Source of the DNA: Peribacillus loiseleuriae
GTDB lineage: Bacteria > Bacillota > Bacilli > Bacillales > DSM-1321
Reading direction: 5' to 3'
NCBI RefSeq assembly: GCF_001183985.1
Contig: NZ_LFZW01000001.1
Span: 4,985,828-5,049,827, forward strand
DNA: 64,000 nt
Made by a program: the position numbers and the translations under genes. How positions within the stretch are numbered: the first letter of the stretch is position 1; the number at the start of each line of letters is the position of its first letter. A model generated the notes under the pieces. The model saw only the letters and a program-made list of their open reading frames with translations, ran no database searches and was not told where the DNA came from. Shown one piece after another: positions 18,140-28,688 of this stretch.

Positions 18140-19678
18140 ATGCCAAACCCAAATAAACATTATTATGATTTACCTAAATTCCCTGAACCTTATTGGCGAG
18201 ATCATCTCTCCTTTCCAGATTTCCCAAAGCTTACTCAAGATATAGAAACAGATGTCGCTATAGTTGGCGGAGGAATTGCCGGTATCACGACCGCTTACCT
18301 ACTTGCGAAAGAAGGCATACGAACGGTTCTAATCGAAGCAGGCTCTATTTTGACAGGAACGACCGGACATACTACCGCGAAGATTACCGCACAACATGGC
18401 TTAATTTATGATCAACTCATTACAGATCACGGTGAAGAAAAGGCAAAGTTATATTATCAAGCGAATAAAGAAGCCATGGATTTCATTAAGCAAACGGCTG
18501 AAACACATGATATTGACTGTGATTTAACTATGGAAGATGCATATGTTTATGCTGAAACTGATGAATATGCTAGTAAAATTGAACGTGAAATGAAAGCCTA
18601 CGAAAGGCTTGGAATTCCTGGTGAATATACGAATACCATTCCTTTTTCTGTTCCGTGTCAAGCTGCAATCATCATGAAAAATCAGTACCAATTCCACCCA
18701 TTAAAATATCTAACCGGCCTTCTCCCTCTTATAACAAATGCTAAAGGAGCAATTTTTGAACATACAACAGCCATGAAAGTTGAAGTTGGGGAAAGACCAG
18801 TAATTATTACAGGTAATGGGGCAAAAATAGCTTGTAAATATGTAGTCACGGCTTCACATTTTCCTTTTAATGACGAAATGGGTCTTTATTTTGCAAGAAT
18901 GCACGCTGAGCGTTCCTATGTATTAGCTGTTAAAACAAAGAATGATTTCCCTGGTGGGATGTATATTAGTGCGGACACTCCATCGAGAACATTCCGTTAT
19001 ACCACTATAAATGGGGAAAAGCTTGTTCTTATAGGAGGAGAAACACATAAAACAGGGCAAGGGATTTCAATGATGGAACATTACGAAGCTGTTCATGACT
19101 TTGCAGAAAAGCATTTTGGAATTAACGGCATTCCTTATCGCTGGTCAGCTCAGGACTATGTAACTCCTGATCATCTACCATATATCGGGCGTATAGCGTC
19201 TAATCATCCAAACGTCCTGGTTGCAACAGGTTTTGCCAAATGGGGAATAACGAAAGGAACTATAGCTGCAAAAATCATGACAGATGAGATCATGAACGAG
19301 GACAATCGCTATGCAGAGCTCTTTAGCCCTTCACGTTCACAATGGAAAGGTGCAGAAAATATTGTAAAAGATAATCTTGATGTTGCCAAACACTTAATCC
19401 AAGGGAAATTTGCTATGGTGTCTAAATTGCCTGAGGATTTAACGAATGACGAAGGAGCCATTGTTAGGGTTAACGGGGACAAGGCAGGATGCTACCGGGA
19501 CACGGAAGGAACTTTGCATATTGTTGACTCTACCTGTACCCATATGGGCTGTGAAGTAGAATGGAACAGCGGAGACCGTACTTGGGACTGCCCTTGCCAC
19601 GCTTCTCGATTCTCAATCGCTGGTGAAGTTTTAGAAGGTCCGGCAGTTGAGCCGTTAAAACAAATTATATTGGAATAA
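18140..19678 (+). CDS. FAD-dependent oxidoreductase with C-terminal Rieske domain (YhfW-like)
   Basis: A 512-aa fusion. The N-terminal FAD-binding Rossmann fold shows DVAIVGGGIAGITTAYLLAKEG and an acidic strand VLIEAG, as in the DAO/glycine-oxidase family, with TGFAKWGITKGT near the C-terminal FAD contact. The last ~100 residues are a Rieske [2Fe-2S] domain with CTHMGCEV and CPCHASRF, giving two Cys and two His ligands. This architecture is that of Bacillus YhfW; the substrate is not known. I start at the ATG 10 bases behind TTAGGAGG. No signal peptide, so cytosolic. Monocistronic, closed by a short palindromic terminator. Confidence 0.88.
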   Translation: MPNPNKHYYDLPKFPEPYWRDHLSFPDFPKLTQDIETDVAIVGGGIAGITTAYLLAKEGIRTVLIEAGSILTGTTGHTTAKITAQHGLIYDQLITDHGEEKAKLYYQANKEAMDFIKQTAETHDIDCDLTMEDAYVYAETDEYASKIEREMKAYERLGIPGEYTNTIPFSVPCQAAIIMKNQYQFHPLKYLTGLLPLITNAKGAIFEHTTAMKVEVGERPVIITGNGAKIACKYVVTASHFPFNDEMGLYFARMHAERSYVLAVKTKNDFPGGMYISADTPSRTFRYTTINGEKLVLIGGETHKTGQGISMMEHYEAVHDFAEKHFGINGIPYRWSAQDYVTPDHLPYIGRIASNHPNVLVATGFAKWGITKGTIAAKIMTDEIMNEDNRYAELFSPSRSQWKGAENIVKDNLDVAKHLIQGKFAMVSKLPEDLTNDEGAIVRVNGDKAGCYRDTEGTLHIVDSTCTHMGCEVEWNSGDRTWDCPCHASRFSIAGEVLEGPAVEPLKQIILE

Positions 19679-19698
19679 CCCTCGGCTTAAGAATATGA

Positions 19699-19747
19699 AG
19701 GGAGTGTCGCATAAGGGTCTGGCCCTTTGTTTTTGGGACACCCCCCT
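19699..19747 (+). repeat. Short palindromic repeat acting as terminator
   Basis: GGGAGTGTCGC...GGGTCTGGCCC...GGGACACCCCCC followed by TTTT. Outer arms GGGxGTGTC and GACACCC pair around the inner AGGGTCTGGCCCTTT. It begins 20 bases after the oxidoreductase stop. Sequence and position place it with the dispersed family, lacking the middle section. Confidence 0.78.
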
Positions 19748-19833
19748 TTTATTCTTTAAAAAAAGCATGTTCCCCTGACGATAATCGTATCTTAAATAGA
19801 TAGAAATATCTCAGAAAGGATGTGTTCTTACAC

Positions 19834-20508
19834 ATGAATTACGGGTCTTTCCCTCCTTTTCAAGATAAAACCAACCAACATTCACATGAATGCCCAAACA
19901 AATTAACCGTCATCGGAGAAGCAACCATTCAAGCTTCTCCGGATCAGGCAATTATTACATTAGGTGCAATTACAGAAAATAAGGACCCCACCATAGCTCA
20001 ACAACAAAATGCTACAGCCATGGCTAATATTCTGAAGGGTTTAGCTTCACTTGGCATTCCAGATGATCAAATTAAGACGAAAGAATATCGAATGGATCCG
20101 CAATATGATTATCTGGATGGTAAAGAAATTTTTAGAAACTATAAAGTACATCACATTTTGGAAATACGAACCAAAAATATCGATCGAGTTGGCAGCATGA
20201 TTGACACTTCCATCAAAAATGGCTCCAATTCTGTTTCAAATATTCGCTTTTCATTATCTCAGCATGATATGTATTATAATCAAACACTTGAACTTGCCCT
20301 ACAAAACGCTAAACAAAAAGCATTAGCATTAGCAAAGGCTGCTGACGTTACTCTGCAGCAGATTCCCGAAATCATTGAAGAAATCCCTGCTGGACCACTA
20401 CCAGTTCTCTATCAAACCAGCTTTGTAGCAAAGGCTGCCTCCACACAGATCCAACCTGGTGAATTAGAGATCAAAGCGATTGTCAAAGTCATTTATACGT
20501 TTCACTAA
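19834..20508 (+). CDS. SIMPL-domain (DUF541) protein
   Basis: A 224-aa protein with the DUF541/SIMPL fold: KLTVIGEATIQASPDQAIITLGAIT near the start, DQIKTKEYRMDPQYDY in the middle and GELEIKAIVKVIYTF at the end. Gram-negative relatives are periplasmic, but this one has no signal peptide or membrane segment. Function is unknown; some homologues are linked to signalling or oxidative stress. The ATG at 19834 is preferred because GAAAGGA (19814-19820) is 13 bases upstream, while the GTG at 19822 overlaps it. Convergent with purU, the two stops being 3 bases apart with no room for a terminator. Confidence 0.8.
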   Translation: MNYGSFPPFQDKTNQHSHECPNKLTVIGEATIQASPDQAIITLGAITENKDPTIAQQQNATAMANILKGLASLGIPDDQIKTKEYRMDPQYDYLDGKEIFRNYKVHHILEIRTKNIDRVGSMIDTSIKNGSNSVSNIRFSLSQHDMYYNQTLELALQNAKQKALALAKAADVTLQQIPEIIEEIPAGPLPVLYQTSFVAKAASTQIQPGELEIKAIVKVIYTFH

Positions 20509-20511
20509 TCT

Positions 20512-21411
20512 TTAAAATACAACCGTTTTGTTATGATGAACAATGATTCGATCCTCAAGATGCCATCTGACTGCACGCGCCAATACCCGTCGCTCGATGG
20601 AACGGCCGATTTTCTTCATGTCATCCGCATGATCGCGATGATCAACTCGATCGGTATCTTGCTCAATAATCGGCCCTTCATCGAGGTCATTGGTTACATA
20701 ATGTGAAGTTGCTCCAATTAGTTTTACTCCACGATCATAAGCGCGTTCATACGGCCTTGCTCCAATAAATGCCGGTAAAAAGGAATGATGAATATTAATA
20801 ATCCGATTTGGGTGGGCTGAGACAAATTCTGGAGTTAAAATTTGCATATATCTTGCCAAAACTATCAAATCCACCTCATATTCCTCAAGAAGCTTTAGCT
20901 GCTTAGCCTCAACCTCTTTACGAATGTCCCTATTAGCCGGTAGATAATAAAACGGAATGTGAAGAGATTCAACGATTTCACGAGCATCTTCATGATTACT
21001 GATAACCAGCGCAATATCTGCCAGTAAATCTCCACTTTGCCATTCCCAAAGCAATTCCAGCAAACAATGGGGCTCTTTTGAAACAAAAATCGCGATTTTC
21101 TTAAGGTCACTGACATTGGTATATGTCCATTCCATTGAAAACTGATCCGCAATCGTTTCAAAGGCTTCTGTCATCCCCATAGCTTTCTTCTCTAGCTCCG
21201 GGCACTCAAATTCAATTCTTGTAAAAAACGTACCACCATTAGGGTCCATCGAATATTGACTTAATTCGATGATATTCGCTTCAAAATTTTGTAAAAAAGA
21301 AGATACAGCTGCAACAATACCTGGCTGATCGGGACATTTTATCATAAGTCTACCTGTATTTTTTTTATTTTCCTTAAATGTAGGTAAGTGATCTTGAGCA
21401 AATGGTGTCAT
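20512..21411 (-). CDS. purU: Formyltetrahydrofolate deformylase
   Basis: A 299-aa enzyme that hydrolyses 10-formyl-THF to formate and THF, balancing one-carbon pools and feeding purine synthesis. An N-terminal ACT domain (RLMIKCPDQPGIVAAVSSFL, about 21-95) precedes a formyltransferase-fold domain: KIAIFVSKEPHCLLELLWEW, then LARYMQILTPEFV, IINIHHSFLPAF (catalytic His region) and GATSHYVTNDLDEGPIIEQD with the catalytic Asp. The length is normal. Its ribosome site (TTGGAATAACTA) is weaker than usual here. Confidence 0.95.
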   Translation of the reverse strand: MTPFAQDHLPTFKENKKNTGRLMIKCPDQPGIVAAVSSFLQNFEANIIELSQYSMDPNGGTFFTRIEFECPELEKKAMGMTEAFETIADQFSMEWTYTNVSDLKKIAIFVSKEPHCLLELLWEWQSGDLLADIALVISNHEDAREIVESLHIPFYYLPANRDIRKEVEAKQLKLLEEYEVDLIVLARYMQILTPEFVSAHPNRIINIHHSFLPAFIGARPYERAYDRGVKLIGATSHYVTNDLDEGPIIEQDTDRVDHRDHADDMKKIGRSIERRVLARAVRWHLEDRIIVHHNKTVVF

Positions 21412-21598
21412 TAGTTATTCCAACTTTCTTTACTAGATTTGCTCTATTATACTTCATTCCTGTAGCTGAACAAAGTGAATAATTATAGAAAGAGCAGGAC
21501 AATTAGTAGGTCCTAACGATTATTCCACTCCTTTACTTTCTGATATTTCCATAAAATCGTTCTTGAAAATAGGATTAAGGCACGTACTCCTGTATAAA

Positions 21599-21682
21599 GG
21601 GTCTCAAAAAAACGAAGCGGTTGTATAGGCCAAGGGAAGAATAAATGAGGAATTCATTTGAATTAAGCGTCTTTTTGAGGAA
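21599..21682. repeat. Foldback repeat of another type upstream of glnS
   Basis: GGTCTCAAAAAAACG at the left pairs imperfectly with CGTCTTTTTGAGGAAC at the right, around a central AAATGAGGAATTCATTT palindrome (21643-21659). The terminal GTCTCAAAA resembles the main element family but the middle differs. It lies in the 492-base purU-glnS gap. A further hairpin CAGGG-TATT-CCCTG follows at 21723-21736. I see no T-box, gene or clear promoter in the rest of the gap. Confidence 0.55.
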
Positions 21683-21903
21683 CTCACGCTAAAAAACAGA
21701 AGGTACATAATCTGTCTTCATTCAGGGTATTCCCTGCTTATTTGGAAAAGATATGAATAAGGAGCGTATGGACGACCGATAATGAACGCATGTACAATCA
21801 CAATTGGCGCAATCCATGGAAAAAAATCTGTATTTATGGTATATATGAAGATAAAATTAAATGTAAAGTATACGAGTTTATATATGAAAGAGGTCGAACT
21901 TAA

Positions 21904-23559
21904 TTGGAACATAATTCTTCAAATTTTATTAGGAATATTATTAAAGAAGATTTAGAGACAGGAAAGCATGATCACGTCATCACTCGCTTTCCACCTGAGC
22001 CTAACGGATATTTACACATTGGACATGCTAAATCAATCATTTTGAACTTTGGTGTAGCGGATGAATTTGGCGGAAAAACCAATCTGCGTTTCGATGATAC
22101 GAATCCGCTGAAAGAAGATATAGAGTACGTAAATTCCATCAAAGAGGATGTAAAATGGCTCGGCTACGACTGGGATAACCTCTTCTTTGCTTCCAATTAC
22201 TTCGATGAAATGTACGACCGCGCTGTTTTATTAATCAAGAAGAGCTTAGCTTATATTGATGATTTAAACGCTGATGAAATTCGCGAATACCGAGGGACCT
22301 TAACTGAGCCTGGGAAGAACAGCCCGTATCGTGATCGGTCGATTGAAGAAAATCTGGATCTTTTTGAAAAAATGCGCAATGGCGAATTTGCAAACGGTGA
22401 AAAAGTTCTCCGTGCAAAAATCGATATGACTTCTCCGAATATTAACCTTCGTGACCCCGTCATTTACCGAATCGCACATGCCGAACACCATAACACAGGC
22501 GACAAATGGTGTATCTATCCAATGTACGCTTTCGCTCACCCACTTGAGGATGCGATTGAAGGCGTGACACATTCCATTTGTACCCTTGAATTCGAAGACC
22601 AACGTCCACTTTATAACTGGGTTGTCGAGCAATGTGAGATGGCAAGTATCCCACAACAATATGAGTTTGGACGTTTGAACCTGACCAATACCGTAATGAG
22701 TAAACGTAAACTGAAGCAACTTGTCGATGAAGGCGTTGTGGATGGATGGGACGACCCTCGTATGCCAACAATCTCAGGGTTAAGAAGACGTGGTTATACA
22801 CCTGAAGCCATTCGTGCTTTCTGTTATGAAATCGGTGTATCAAAAGCATATGGAACCATTGACAGTCAAGTTCTCAATCATTTCGTTCGTGAAGATTTGA
22901 AGCTAAAAGCACCTCGGACAATGGGAATCTTAAAACCGCTTAAAGTGGTCATTACAAATTACCCAGAAGGCCAAGTAGAGTGGCTTGAAGCAGAAATCAA
23001 TCCGGAAAATCCAGAAATGGGTACAAGACAAATTCCATTCTCTCGTGAGATTTATGTGGAACAAGATGATTTCATGGAAAATCCACCGAAGAAATACTTC
23101 CGACTTTTCCCAGGCAATGAAGTTCGCTTGAAGCATGCTTATTTTATTAAGTGTGAGGAAGTTATTAAAGACGAAGAAGGCAATGTAGTTGAGCTTCGCT
23201 GCACATATGATCCGGAAACGAAAAGTGGCTCTGGATTTACTGGCCGCAAAGTAAAAGGAACCTTGCACTGGGTGGATGCTACCCATGCAGTACCAGCGGA
23301 ATTCCGTAATTACCAACCATTAATTCTTGATGAAGAGCCTAATGAAGAGGAAGAAGAAAAAACATTCCTTGAACTTATAAACCCTCATTCACTTGAGATT
23401 TTACAAGGGTTTGTTGAGCCAAATATGAAAGATATTCAACCGCAAGATAAGTACCAGTTCTTCCGTCACGGCTATTACAATGTAGATCCAAAACATACAA
23501 CAGAGGGACATCTGGTCCTGAACCAAATCGTTGAATTGAAAAGCTCATTTAAACTATAA
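21904..23559 (+). CDS. glnS: Glutaminyl-tRNA synthetase
   Basis: A 551-aa class I aminoacyl-tRNA synthetase that charges tRNA-Gln directly with glutamine. The HIGH motif appears in [18 protein letters not shown] at about residue 35, the KMSKS equivalent in [13 protein letters not shown] near 260, and FDDTNP and [20 protein letters not shown] are GlnRS-type rather than GluRS-type. The two-barrel C-terminal anticodon-binding domain is complete, and the length matches E. coli GlnRS. TTG start, with AGAGG about 10 bases upstream. Most Bacillus species lack this enzyme and use GluRS plus GatCAB, so the gene was probably acquired. A palindromic terminator follows. Confidence 0.94.
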   Translation: MEHNSSNFIRNIIKEDLETGKHDHVITRFPPEPNGYLHIGHAKSIILNFGVADEFGGKTNLRFDDTNPLKEDIEYVNSIKEDVKWLGYDWDNLFFASNYFDEMYDRAVLLIKKSLAYIDDLNADEIREYRGTLTEPGKNSPYRDRSIEENLDLFEKMRNGEFANGEKVLRAKIDMTSPNINLRDPVIYRIAHAEHHNTGDKWCIYPMYAFAHPLEDAIEGVTHSICTLEFEDQRPLYNWVVEQCEMASIPQQYEFGRLNLTNTVMSKRKLKQLVDEGVVDGWDDPRMPTISGLRRRGYTPEAIRAFCYEIGVSKAYGTIDSQVLNHFVREDLKLKAPRTMGILKPLKVVITNYPEGQVEWLEAEINPENPEMGTRQIPFSREIYVEQDDFMENPPKKYFRLFPGNEVRLKHAYFIKCEEVIKDEEGNVVELRCTYDPETKSGSGFTGRKVKGTLHWVDATHAVPAEFRNYQPLILDEEPNEEEEEKTFLELINPHSLEILQGFVEPNMKDIQPQDKYQFFRHGYYNVDPKHTTEGHLVLNQIVELKSSFKL

Positions 23560-23569
23560 AATAAAAAGA

Positions 23570-23690
23570 AGAGGATGTCTCAAAGGGTCTTGTCCTCACA
23601 CTCTATACACCGTTTATTCTGTCATTTACGCGAAATATAAACGATATATAGCAGATGTGGGGTCTCGGCCCTGCATGTGGGGCAGCCTCT
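23570..23690 (+). repeat. Full-length palindromic repeat element behind glnS
   Basis: Reads AGAGGATGTCTCAAAGGGTCTTG, CTCACACTCTATACACCGTTTAT, TTTACGCGAAATATAAACG, then GTGGGGTCTCGGCCC and GGCAGCCTCT. CGTTTAT and ATAAACG are inner inverted repeats. It lies 10 bases behind the glnS stop in the common orientation. Confidence 0.88.
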
Positions 23691-23752
23691 TTCCTTTTAT
23701 TTCTGACTATCTGAATACGAAAATTACAGATAAGAAAGTAATTTACGATGTT

Positions 23753-24514
23753 TCATCTACTTATTTTACTGACTTTAACCCCAGATTGCTCCAACCCAGC
23801 TGAAATAAACTGAGCTACCTCGACCGCATGCTCCCCGTCACCATGAATGCAAACTGTGTCTGCTTGGATTATGAAGTCTGTTCCTTGGGCGGTTTTCACC
23901 TTATTCTCCAGAACCATCTTCAGCACCTGACCGACCGCAAGCTTAGGATCTGTAATCAATGCATCAGCATCTTTTCTAGGAGTTAATGAGCCATCCTGTT
24001 GGTACGTCCGATCAGAGAAAACTTCCGAAGCAGTATGTAGTCCGATTTTCTCTCCTGAGTTAATGAGTTCACTACCAGCCAACCCAAACAATATAAGCTC
24101 TGGATCTACCTGATAAACGGCTTCTGCGATTGCATCAGATAAAGCTGCGTTTTTCGCTGCCATATTATAAAGAGCTCCATGTGGTTTTACATGCGCAAGC
24201 TTCCCCCCCTCCGCTTTTACAAATGCAGATAGCGCACCAATTTGATACAATACAAGATCGCTTATCTCTTTAGGGGTCAAGCTCATTTCCCTTCTACCAA
24301 AACCAACTAAGTCTTGAAAACCTGGATGAGCGCCAATACCAACATTCTTCTCTAAAGCTAACTTCACTGTTTTTCTCATCGTAGAAGGATCGCCTGCGTG
24401 AAAACCGCAAGCAATGTTTACAGAGCTAACATAATTTAGTATTTCCTCATCTCTCCCCATCCTATATGTACCAAAGCTTTCGCCCATATCACAGTTTAAA
24501 TCTACCTTAAACAT
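23753..24514 (-). CDS. pxpA: 5-oxoprolinase subunit A (LamB/YcsF family)
   Basis: A 253-aa protein beginning [14 protein letters not shown], the family signature, with [15 protein letters not shown] and [11 protein letters not shown] further on. With PxpB and PxpC it forms the ATP-dependent bacterial 5-oxoprolinase, which opens the toxic by-product pyroglutamate to glutamate. The ATG chosen has AGGAGGG 6 bases upstream; the longer frame would start inside this ribosome site. It is the third gene of pxpB-pxpC-pxpA, its start lying just beyond the pxpC coding end (they overlap if the longer frame is used). No pxp transporter gene is adjacent. Confidence 0.94.
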   Translation of the reverse strand: MFKVDLNCDMGESFGTYRMGRDEEILNYVSSVNIACGFHAGDPSTMRKTVKLALEKNVGIGAHPGFQDLVGFGRREMSLTPKEISDLVLYQIGALSAFVKAEGGKLAHVKPHGALYNMAAKNAALSDAIAEAVYQVDPELILFGLAGSELINSGEKIGLHTASEVFSDRTYQQDGSLTPRKDADALITDPKLAVGQVLKMVLENKVKTAQGTDFIIQADTVCIHGDGEHAVEVAQFISAGLEQSGVKVSKISR

Positions 24515-24524
24515 TTTGTCCCTC

Positions 24525-25526
24525 CTATCCATGTAAAAGCGAGATACCTATTTTTAATTGTCTGATCCGCTCTTCTCTTTCCAAATACATCAATTGAGAC
24601 TCTTTGAGCGAAATTAGTTTAAATTGTAGCTTGTCCCCTGGCTTTGCTTGGGCGATAATTGGCAAATCAACTGTTGCGATTTGAGCAATTTTTGGATAGC
24701 CGCCTGTTGTTTGCCGATCTGCCAATAAAACAATCGGGTTTCCCTCAGCTGGTACCTGGATAGATCCATTGCCCACCGCCTCGGAAACCATTTCTTCTGC
24801 AGTAGCTAAAGCCAGTGGTTCCCCTTTTAATCGGTAGCCCATCCGATCTGATTGCGAAGTCACCATGAACTCTTTTTGAAAAAAATCCTGTTTGCTTTCT
24901 TCTGTAAACCAGTGATATTGTCGACCCTTTATCACTCTGATTGGTGGTTTGCCCATATAGCAAGAAGAGAGAATCGGGTCTGCCATCCAAGTAGCTTCAA
25001 TATAATCCCGTTCAGCTAACCTTTTCGATAATCGCTGAAAAATCCTTGTACTGCATTTACTCATTGGTTCTGACCTGAGAACATCACCAGCTTTTAACGC
25101 TCGCCCTTTAAAACCACCTATTCCTGCTCTTAAATAAGTGGAGTCGCTCCCCATAACCGTTGTAATTTGAAAACTTCCTGCTATCGCTAGATACGCGCGG
25201 CAGCCCGTTTTACACGGGCCGAATGATAGTGTGCTACCCTTGCTTACTAGAGTTGGGCGCCACAGGTCAATTGCACATCCATTAATTTTCGGAGATAAAT
25301 TCCCTCCCGCAAGCGAGATAAGGGCTGTCTCAGTAAATTCAATAACTGGACCTATTAATGTAATCTCAAGCGCTGGTTTGCTTTCGTCATTTCCAACTAG
25401 AAGATTGGCGATTCGATGTGACAACTGATCCATCGCTCCGCTTGCAATAATCCCATATTTCTGAAAGCCATACCTTCCTAAATCCTGAACGGTTGTAAGA
25501 AGGCCTGGTTTAATTATTTTTATCAT
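24525..25526 (-). CDS. pxpC: 5-oxoprolinase subunit C (biotin-dependent carboxyltransferase family, KipA-like)
   Basis: A 333-aa protein starting [21 protein letters not shown], the standard N-terminus of the family, with [18 protein letters not shown] and, near the end, [16 protein letters not shown]. It pairs with PxpB in the 5-oxoprolinase complex; in B. subtilis the homologue KipA was first named as an antagonist of KipI. It overlaps the end of pxpB by 17 bases, a sign of translational coupling. Confidence 0.94.
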   Translation of the reverse strand: MIKIIKPGLLTTVQDLGRYGFQKYGIIASGAMDQLSHRIANLLVGNDESKPALEITLIGPVIEFTETALISLAGGNLSPKINGCAIDLWRPTLVSKGSTLSFGPCKTGCRAYLAIAGSFQITTVMGSDSTYLRAGIGGFKGRALKAGDVLRSEPMSKCSTRIFQRLSKRLAERDYIEATWMADPILSSCYMGKPPIRVIKGRQYHWFTEESKQDFFQKEFMVTSQSDRMGYRLKGEPLALATAEEMVSEAVGNGSIQVPAEGNPIVLLADRQTTGGYPKIAQIATVDLPIIAQAKPGDKLQFKLISLKESQLMYLEREERIRQLKIGISLLHG

Positions 25527-26229
25527 CCCTATCCTCCCATTCTATGTATTCCTGATACGTGATTTCTTTAAATGTGATCACATCCCCTGCCCGTAATAAG
25601 CTAGGTGGATTATTGAAAGGTCGAAATAATTGAACGGGTGAACGCCCTATGATCTGCCAGCCTCCAGGAGTTTCAATTGAGTAAATACCCGTTTGTTTAC
25701 CTGCAATTCCAACAGAACCAGCAGGAATGGTTAAGCGAGGTGTTTCTTTCCTTGGCGTAGCAATCTTTTCAGACATTCCACCCATATATGGAAAACCAGG
25801 CGCGAACCCAATCATATGTATGTTGTAAGTCCTTGTTTTATGAATTCTAATGACCTCTTCAACGCTAAGTCCATTATGTCTAGCTACAAATTTCAAATCC
25901 GGACCTAGTTCACCTCCGTAGCAGACAGGAATCTCTATCAACCTTGGAAGCTGACCTTCTTCAAGCGATAATCCCTCAATTGCCTCTCTTAGCTCCTCAC
26001 ATGCCTGTTCATATGGGAAACAACCATCCTTAACAAGTTCATGATGCCCTATATCATATAACACAGTCACAGACGTAAATGCCGGGATATATTCAATCAT
26101 CCACACAAATGGATATTGATCAAGAAAAGAAGCAATTGTACGCACTCTTTTCTGTATATCCGGAGAAATTGCAGTCCCCAACTCAATCATGATTCCATTG
26201 TCTCCAAATGGGTGTAATTGATAGTCCAT
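25510..26229 (-). CDS. pxpB: 5-oxoprolinase subunit B (KipI-like)
   Basis: A 239-aa allophanate-hydrolase-subunit-1-type protein: YQLHPFGDNGIMIELG at the start, VCYGGELGPDLKFVA in the middle and YMIGFAPGFPYMGG-like MIGFAPGFPYMGGM, then TIPAGSVGIAGKQTGIYS and PGGWQIIGRSP, which are diagnostic. First gene of the pxpBCA operon; ATG behind GGAGGTGGAAC. In B. subtilis the homologue KipI inhibits the sporulation kinase KinA, so a second role is possible but not shown here. Confidence 0.94.
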   Translation of the reverse strand: MDYQLHPFGDNGIMIELGTAISPDIQKRVRTIASFLDQYPFVWMIEYIPAFTSVTVLYDIGHHELVKDGCFPYEQACEELREAIEGLSLEEGQLPRLIEIPVCYGGELGPDLKFVARHNGLSVEEVIRIHKTRTYNIHMIGFAPGFPYMGGMSEKIATPRKETPRLTIPAGSVGIAGKQTGIYSIETPGGWQIIGRSPVQLFRPFNNPPSLLRAGDVITFKEITYQEYIEWEDRDDKNN

Positions 26230-26317
26230 GTTCCACCTCCAGCTAAAAAAGAATCGTTCTATTTTCTACCTATATTACTTTGAATCCCCTTGATACTTAT
26301 CCTATCCATGTTACTCA

Positions 26318-27289
26318 TTATTTCACATGAAATAACAGTAGCAAGTCACCGTAGCCTTCCTTTTTCATTCTCGCTTTCGGAATAAACCGCAAAGAAGCAG
26401 AGTTAATACAATAGCGGAGTCCCTTTGGACCAGGACCATCTTCAAAAACATGGCCTAAATGCGAGTCAGCTTCTTTACTCCGTACTTCTGTTCTTGTCAT
26501 ACGGTGACTTACGTCTATGTTTTCCTTCACATATCCGGAAAGAATCGGCTTAGTAAAACTTGGCCAACCGCAGCCGCTGTCATATTGATTGCTTGAACTA
26601 AATAAAGGCTCTCCTGAAACAATATCAACATAAATCCCTTCCTGCTTATTATCCCAATATTCATTTTCAAAAGGTGGTTCCGTGCCATTTTCTTGAGTCA
26701 CAAAATACTGCATAGCAGACAATCGGTCCTTCAGCTCTGATTTATCCTTAGGCCAGTACTTCTTCAGAAAAAGTTCACGACCGCTTCCTTGTCGATATAA
26801 GGCGTATCGAAATGCATTCTTTTTGTAAAAATCCTGATGATATTCTTCTGCTCTAACGAAAATCTTAGCCTTTTGGATTGCAGTTACAATCGGTTCTTGA
26901 AACAGGCCACTTTCCGTTAATTGCACTTTAGACTTCTCAGCTTCTTGCTTTTGATGTTCATTATGATAAAAAATGACAGACCGATATGCTGGGCCTCTGT
27001 CAGAAAACTGCCCGACTGCATCCGTTGGATCGATCTGCTGCCAATATAGCTCTAATAATTTTGTATAGGATATATTGGCAGGATCATACGTAATCTGGAC
27101 GGCTTCTACATGTCCAGTGGTGCCTGACTTCACTTGTTTATACGTAGGATTTGGTTCATGTCCTCCTGTATAACCGGAAACAACCTGAAGAATTCCCTCT
27201 ATCTCATCAAAAGGAGAAACCATACACCAAAAACAACCACCAGCAAACGTTGCTAATTCTAATTCCCGTTTATCACCAAAATCATTCAT
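26318..27289 (-). CDS. msrAB: Bifunctional methionine sulfoxide reductase MsrA-MsrB
   Basis: A 323-aa fusion that repairs oxidised methionine. The MsrA part has the active-site GGCFWCM near the N-terminus and [16 protein letters not shown]. The MsrB part begins around residue 190 ([20 protein letters not shown]) and has [13 protein letters not shown] and the catalytic Cys in [11 protein letters not shown]. The CxxC zinc pairs of some MsrB enzymes are absent, as is normal for this sub-type. Start at the ATG 8 bases behind AAGGAG. Monocistronic. Confidence 0.95.
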   Translation of the reverse strand: MNDFGDKRELELATFAGGCFWCMVSPFDEIEGILQVVSGYTGGHEPNPTYKQVKSGTTGHVEAVQITYDPANISYTKLLELYWQQIDPTDAVGQFSDRGPAYRSVIFYHNEHQKQEAEKSKVQLTESGLFQEPIVTAIQKAKIFVRAEEYHQDFYKKNAFRYALYRQGSGRELFLKKYWPKDKSELKDRLSAMQYFVTQENGTEPPFENEYWDNKQEGIYVDIVSGEPLFSSSNQYDSGCGWPSFTKPILSGYVKENIDVSHRMTRTEVRSKEADSHLGHVFEDGPGPKGLRYCINSASLRFIPKARMKKEGYGDLLLLFHVK

Positions 27290-27382
27290 CCGCATCACTC
27301 CTTGTTAATATTAGTGAAACTACCATCCGTGGGGTATTGCAATTTGTTAACTTGGAATAAAATACTCTACTCTGGTTCTTAG

Positions 27383-27498
27383 GTGTTGTCTCAAAAGAAA
27401 GAGGGCCCGACCAGGCAACAACTAAATACAGTATAAAGTATATATCACACTTTATACTGTATAGAGAGTTCAAGATCAGACCCTTATAAGACAACTCT
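27383..27498 (-). repeat. Full-length palindromic repeat element behind the nucleoside transporter gene
   Basis: In the transporter's sense: GAGTTGTCTTATAAGGGTCTGATCTTG, ACTCTCTATACAGTATAAAGTG, then CACTT-type inverse ACTTTATACTGTATTTAG, then GGTCGGGCCC and TTTTGAGACAACACC. The ATACAGTATAAAGT / ACTTTATACTGTAT inner arms are an exact inverted pair. It starts 11 bases after the stop codon. Confidence 0.88.
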
Positions 27499-27509
27499 AC
27501 CACTTCAGA

Positions 27510-28688
27510 TTATAGAATAAAGCTTACGATAATGGATGTTAATACACTAACTAAGGTTGCACCGTATAGAAGCTTCAAACCAAAGCGAGCAACAACGTTC
27601 CCTTGTTTTTCATGAAGGCCTTTGACAGCACCAGAAATGATACCAATTGAAGAGAAGTTCGCAAAGGAAACAAGGAATACAGAAATGATGCCAATTGATC
27701 TTTCACTTAAGCTAGAAGCTACATCGCCTAAAGAAAGCATCGCCACAAATTCGTTCGTAACCAATTTAGTCGCCATAATGCCACCAGCCATTACCGATTC
27801 TGAGGCAGGCACCCCCATTAGAATAGCAATTGGTGAGAAGACATATCCAATTAAACTTTGAAAGGAAATCCCGAAAATCATATCAAACAAACTATTCACG
27901 AGTGCCATTAGGGCAACAAAGCCAATTAACATCGCAGAAACAATAATCGCGACCTTGAAACCATCCATAATATATTCACCCAGCATTTCGAAGAAGCTTT
28001 GTTTATCCTCTTGAACAACGAGGATGTCTTCTTCTTCCGTCACTGTATATGGATTAATGATGGATGAAATAATGAAACCACCGAATAGGTTAATAACAAC
28101 AGCCGTCACGACGTATTTCGGATCAACCATTGTCATATATGCCCCAACAATTGACATGGAGACTGTGGACATCGCTGATGCACATAATGTATATAGACGA
28201 TGAGCAGGCAATTGACCGAGCTGTTTTTTTACAGTAATGAATACTTCAGATTGTCCAACAAGTGCAGATGCTACAGCATTGTATGATTCAAGCTTCCCCA
28301 TGCCATTCACTTTACTAAGTGCCCATCCAATCCATTTCATTATGAAAGGAAGAACTTTAATATGCTGTAGAATTCCAATTAATGCAGAAATAAATACAAT
28401 GGGAAGTAGAACATTTAGGAAAAAAGGAAATTCGCCTTTATTGGTAATTCCGCCAAAAACAAAGCTAATCCCTTCATTCGCAAAGCTTAATAACTTCGTA
28501 AACCCATTTGCAATTGCTTGAATGACATCAAGACCAATTTTAGTATTCAATAATACATAACTTAGGATTAATTGGATAATAATCATCAGGATTATAGGTC
28601 TAATTTTTACTTGTTTGCGATTGTTACTTGCAATCCAGGCAAGAGCAAGAACTACAATTAATCCTACGATTGAGATTAAATAATTCAT
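27510..28688 (-). CDS. NupC-family concentrative nucleoside transporter
   Basis: A 392-aa integral membrane protein with about ten hydrophobic segments. Family landmarks are [13 protein letters not shown] (the GQTE-like substrate loop), [18 protein letters not shown] and [18 protein letters not shown], with [15 protein letters not shown] near the end. It should import nucleosides with Na+ or H+. Length is as for B. subtilis NupC. No purine riboswitch is present upstream. A loose catabolite-response-like sequence (TGAATACGTTTTCG, minus strand, about 28803-28816) lies upstream but has two consensus mismatches. Confidence 0.92.
   Translation of the reverse strand: MNYLISIVGLIVVLALAWIASNNRKQVKIRPIILMIIIQLILSYVLLNTKIGLDVIQAIANGFTKLLSFANEGISFVFGGITNKGEFPFFLNVLLPIVFISALIGILQHIKVLPFIMKWIGWALSKVNGMGKLESYNAVASALVGQSEVFITVKKQLGQLPAHRLYTLCASAMSTVSMSIVGAYMTMVDPKYVVTAVVINLFGGFIISSIINPYTVTEEEDILVVQEDKQSFFEMLGEYIMDGFKVAIIVSAMLIGFVALMALVNSLFDMIFGISFQSLIGYVFSPIAILMGVPASESVMAGGIMATKLVTNEFVAMLSLGDVASSLSERSIGIISVFLVSFANFSSIGIISGAVKGLHEKQGNVVARFGLKLLYGATLVSVLTSIIVSFIL

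Noticed and set aside
21412..21903. A T-box leader upstream of glnS
   Set aside because: I looked for the conserved T-box bulge (TGGNACC-type) and a specifier loop with terminator and found neither.
21718..21912. A 64-codon hydrophobic frame antisense to the glnS start
   Set aside because: It overlaps the glnS start, has no ribosome site, and its AT-rich sequence gives hydrophobic codons by chance; a weak likeness to two-helix membrane proteins is not enough.
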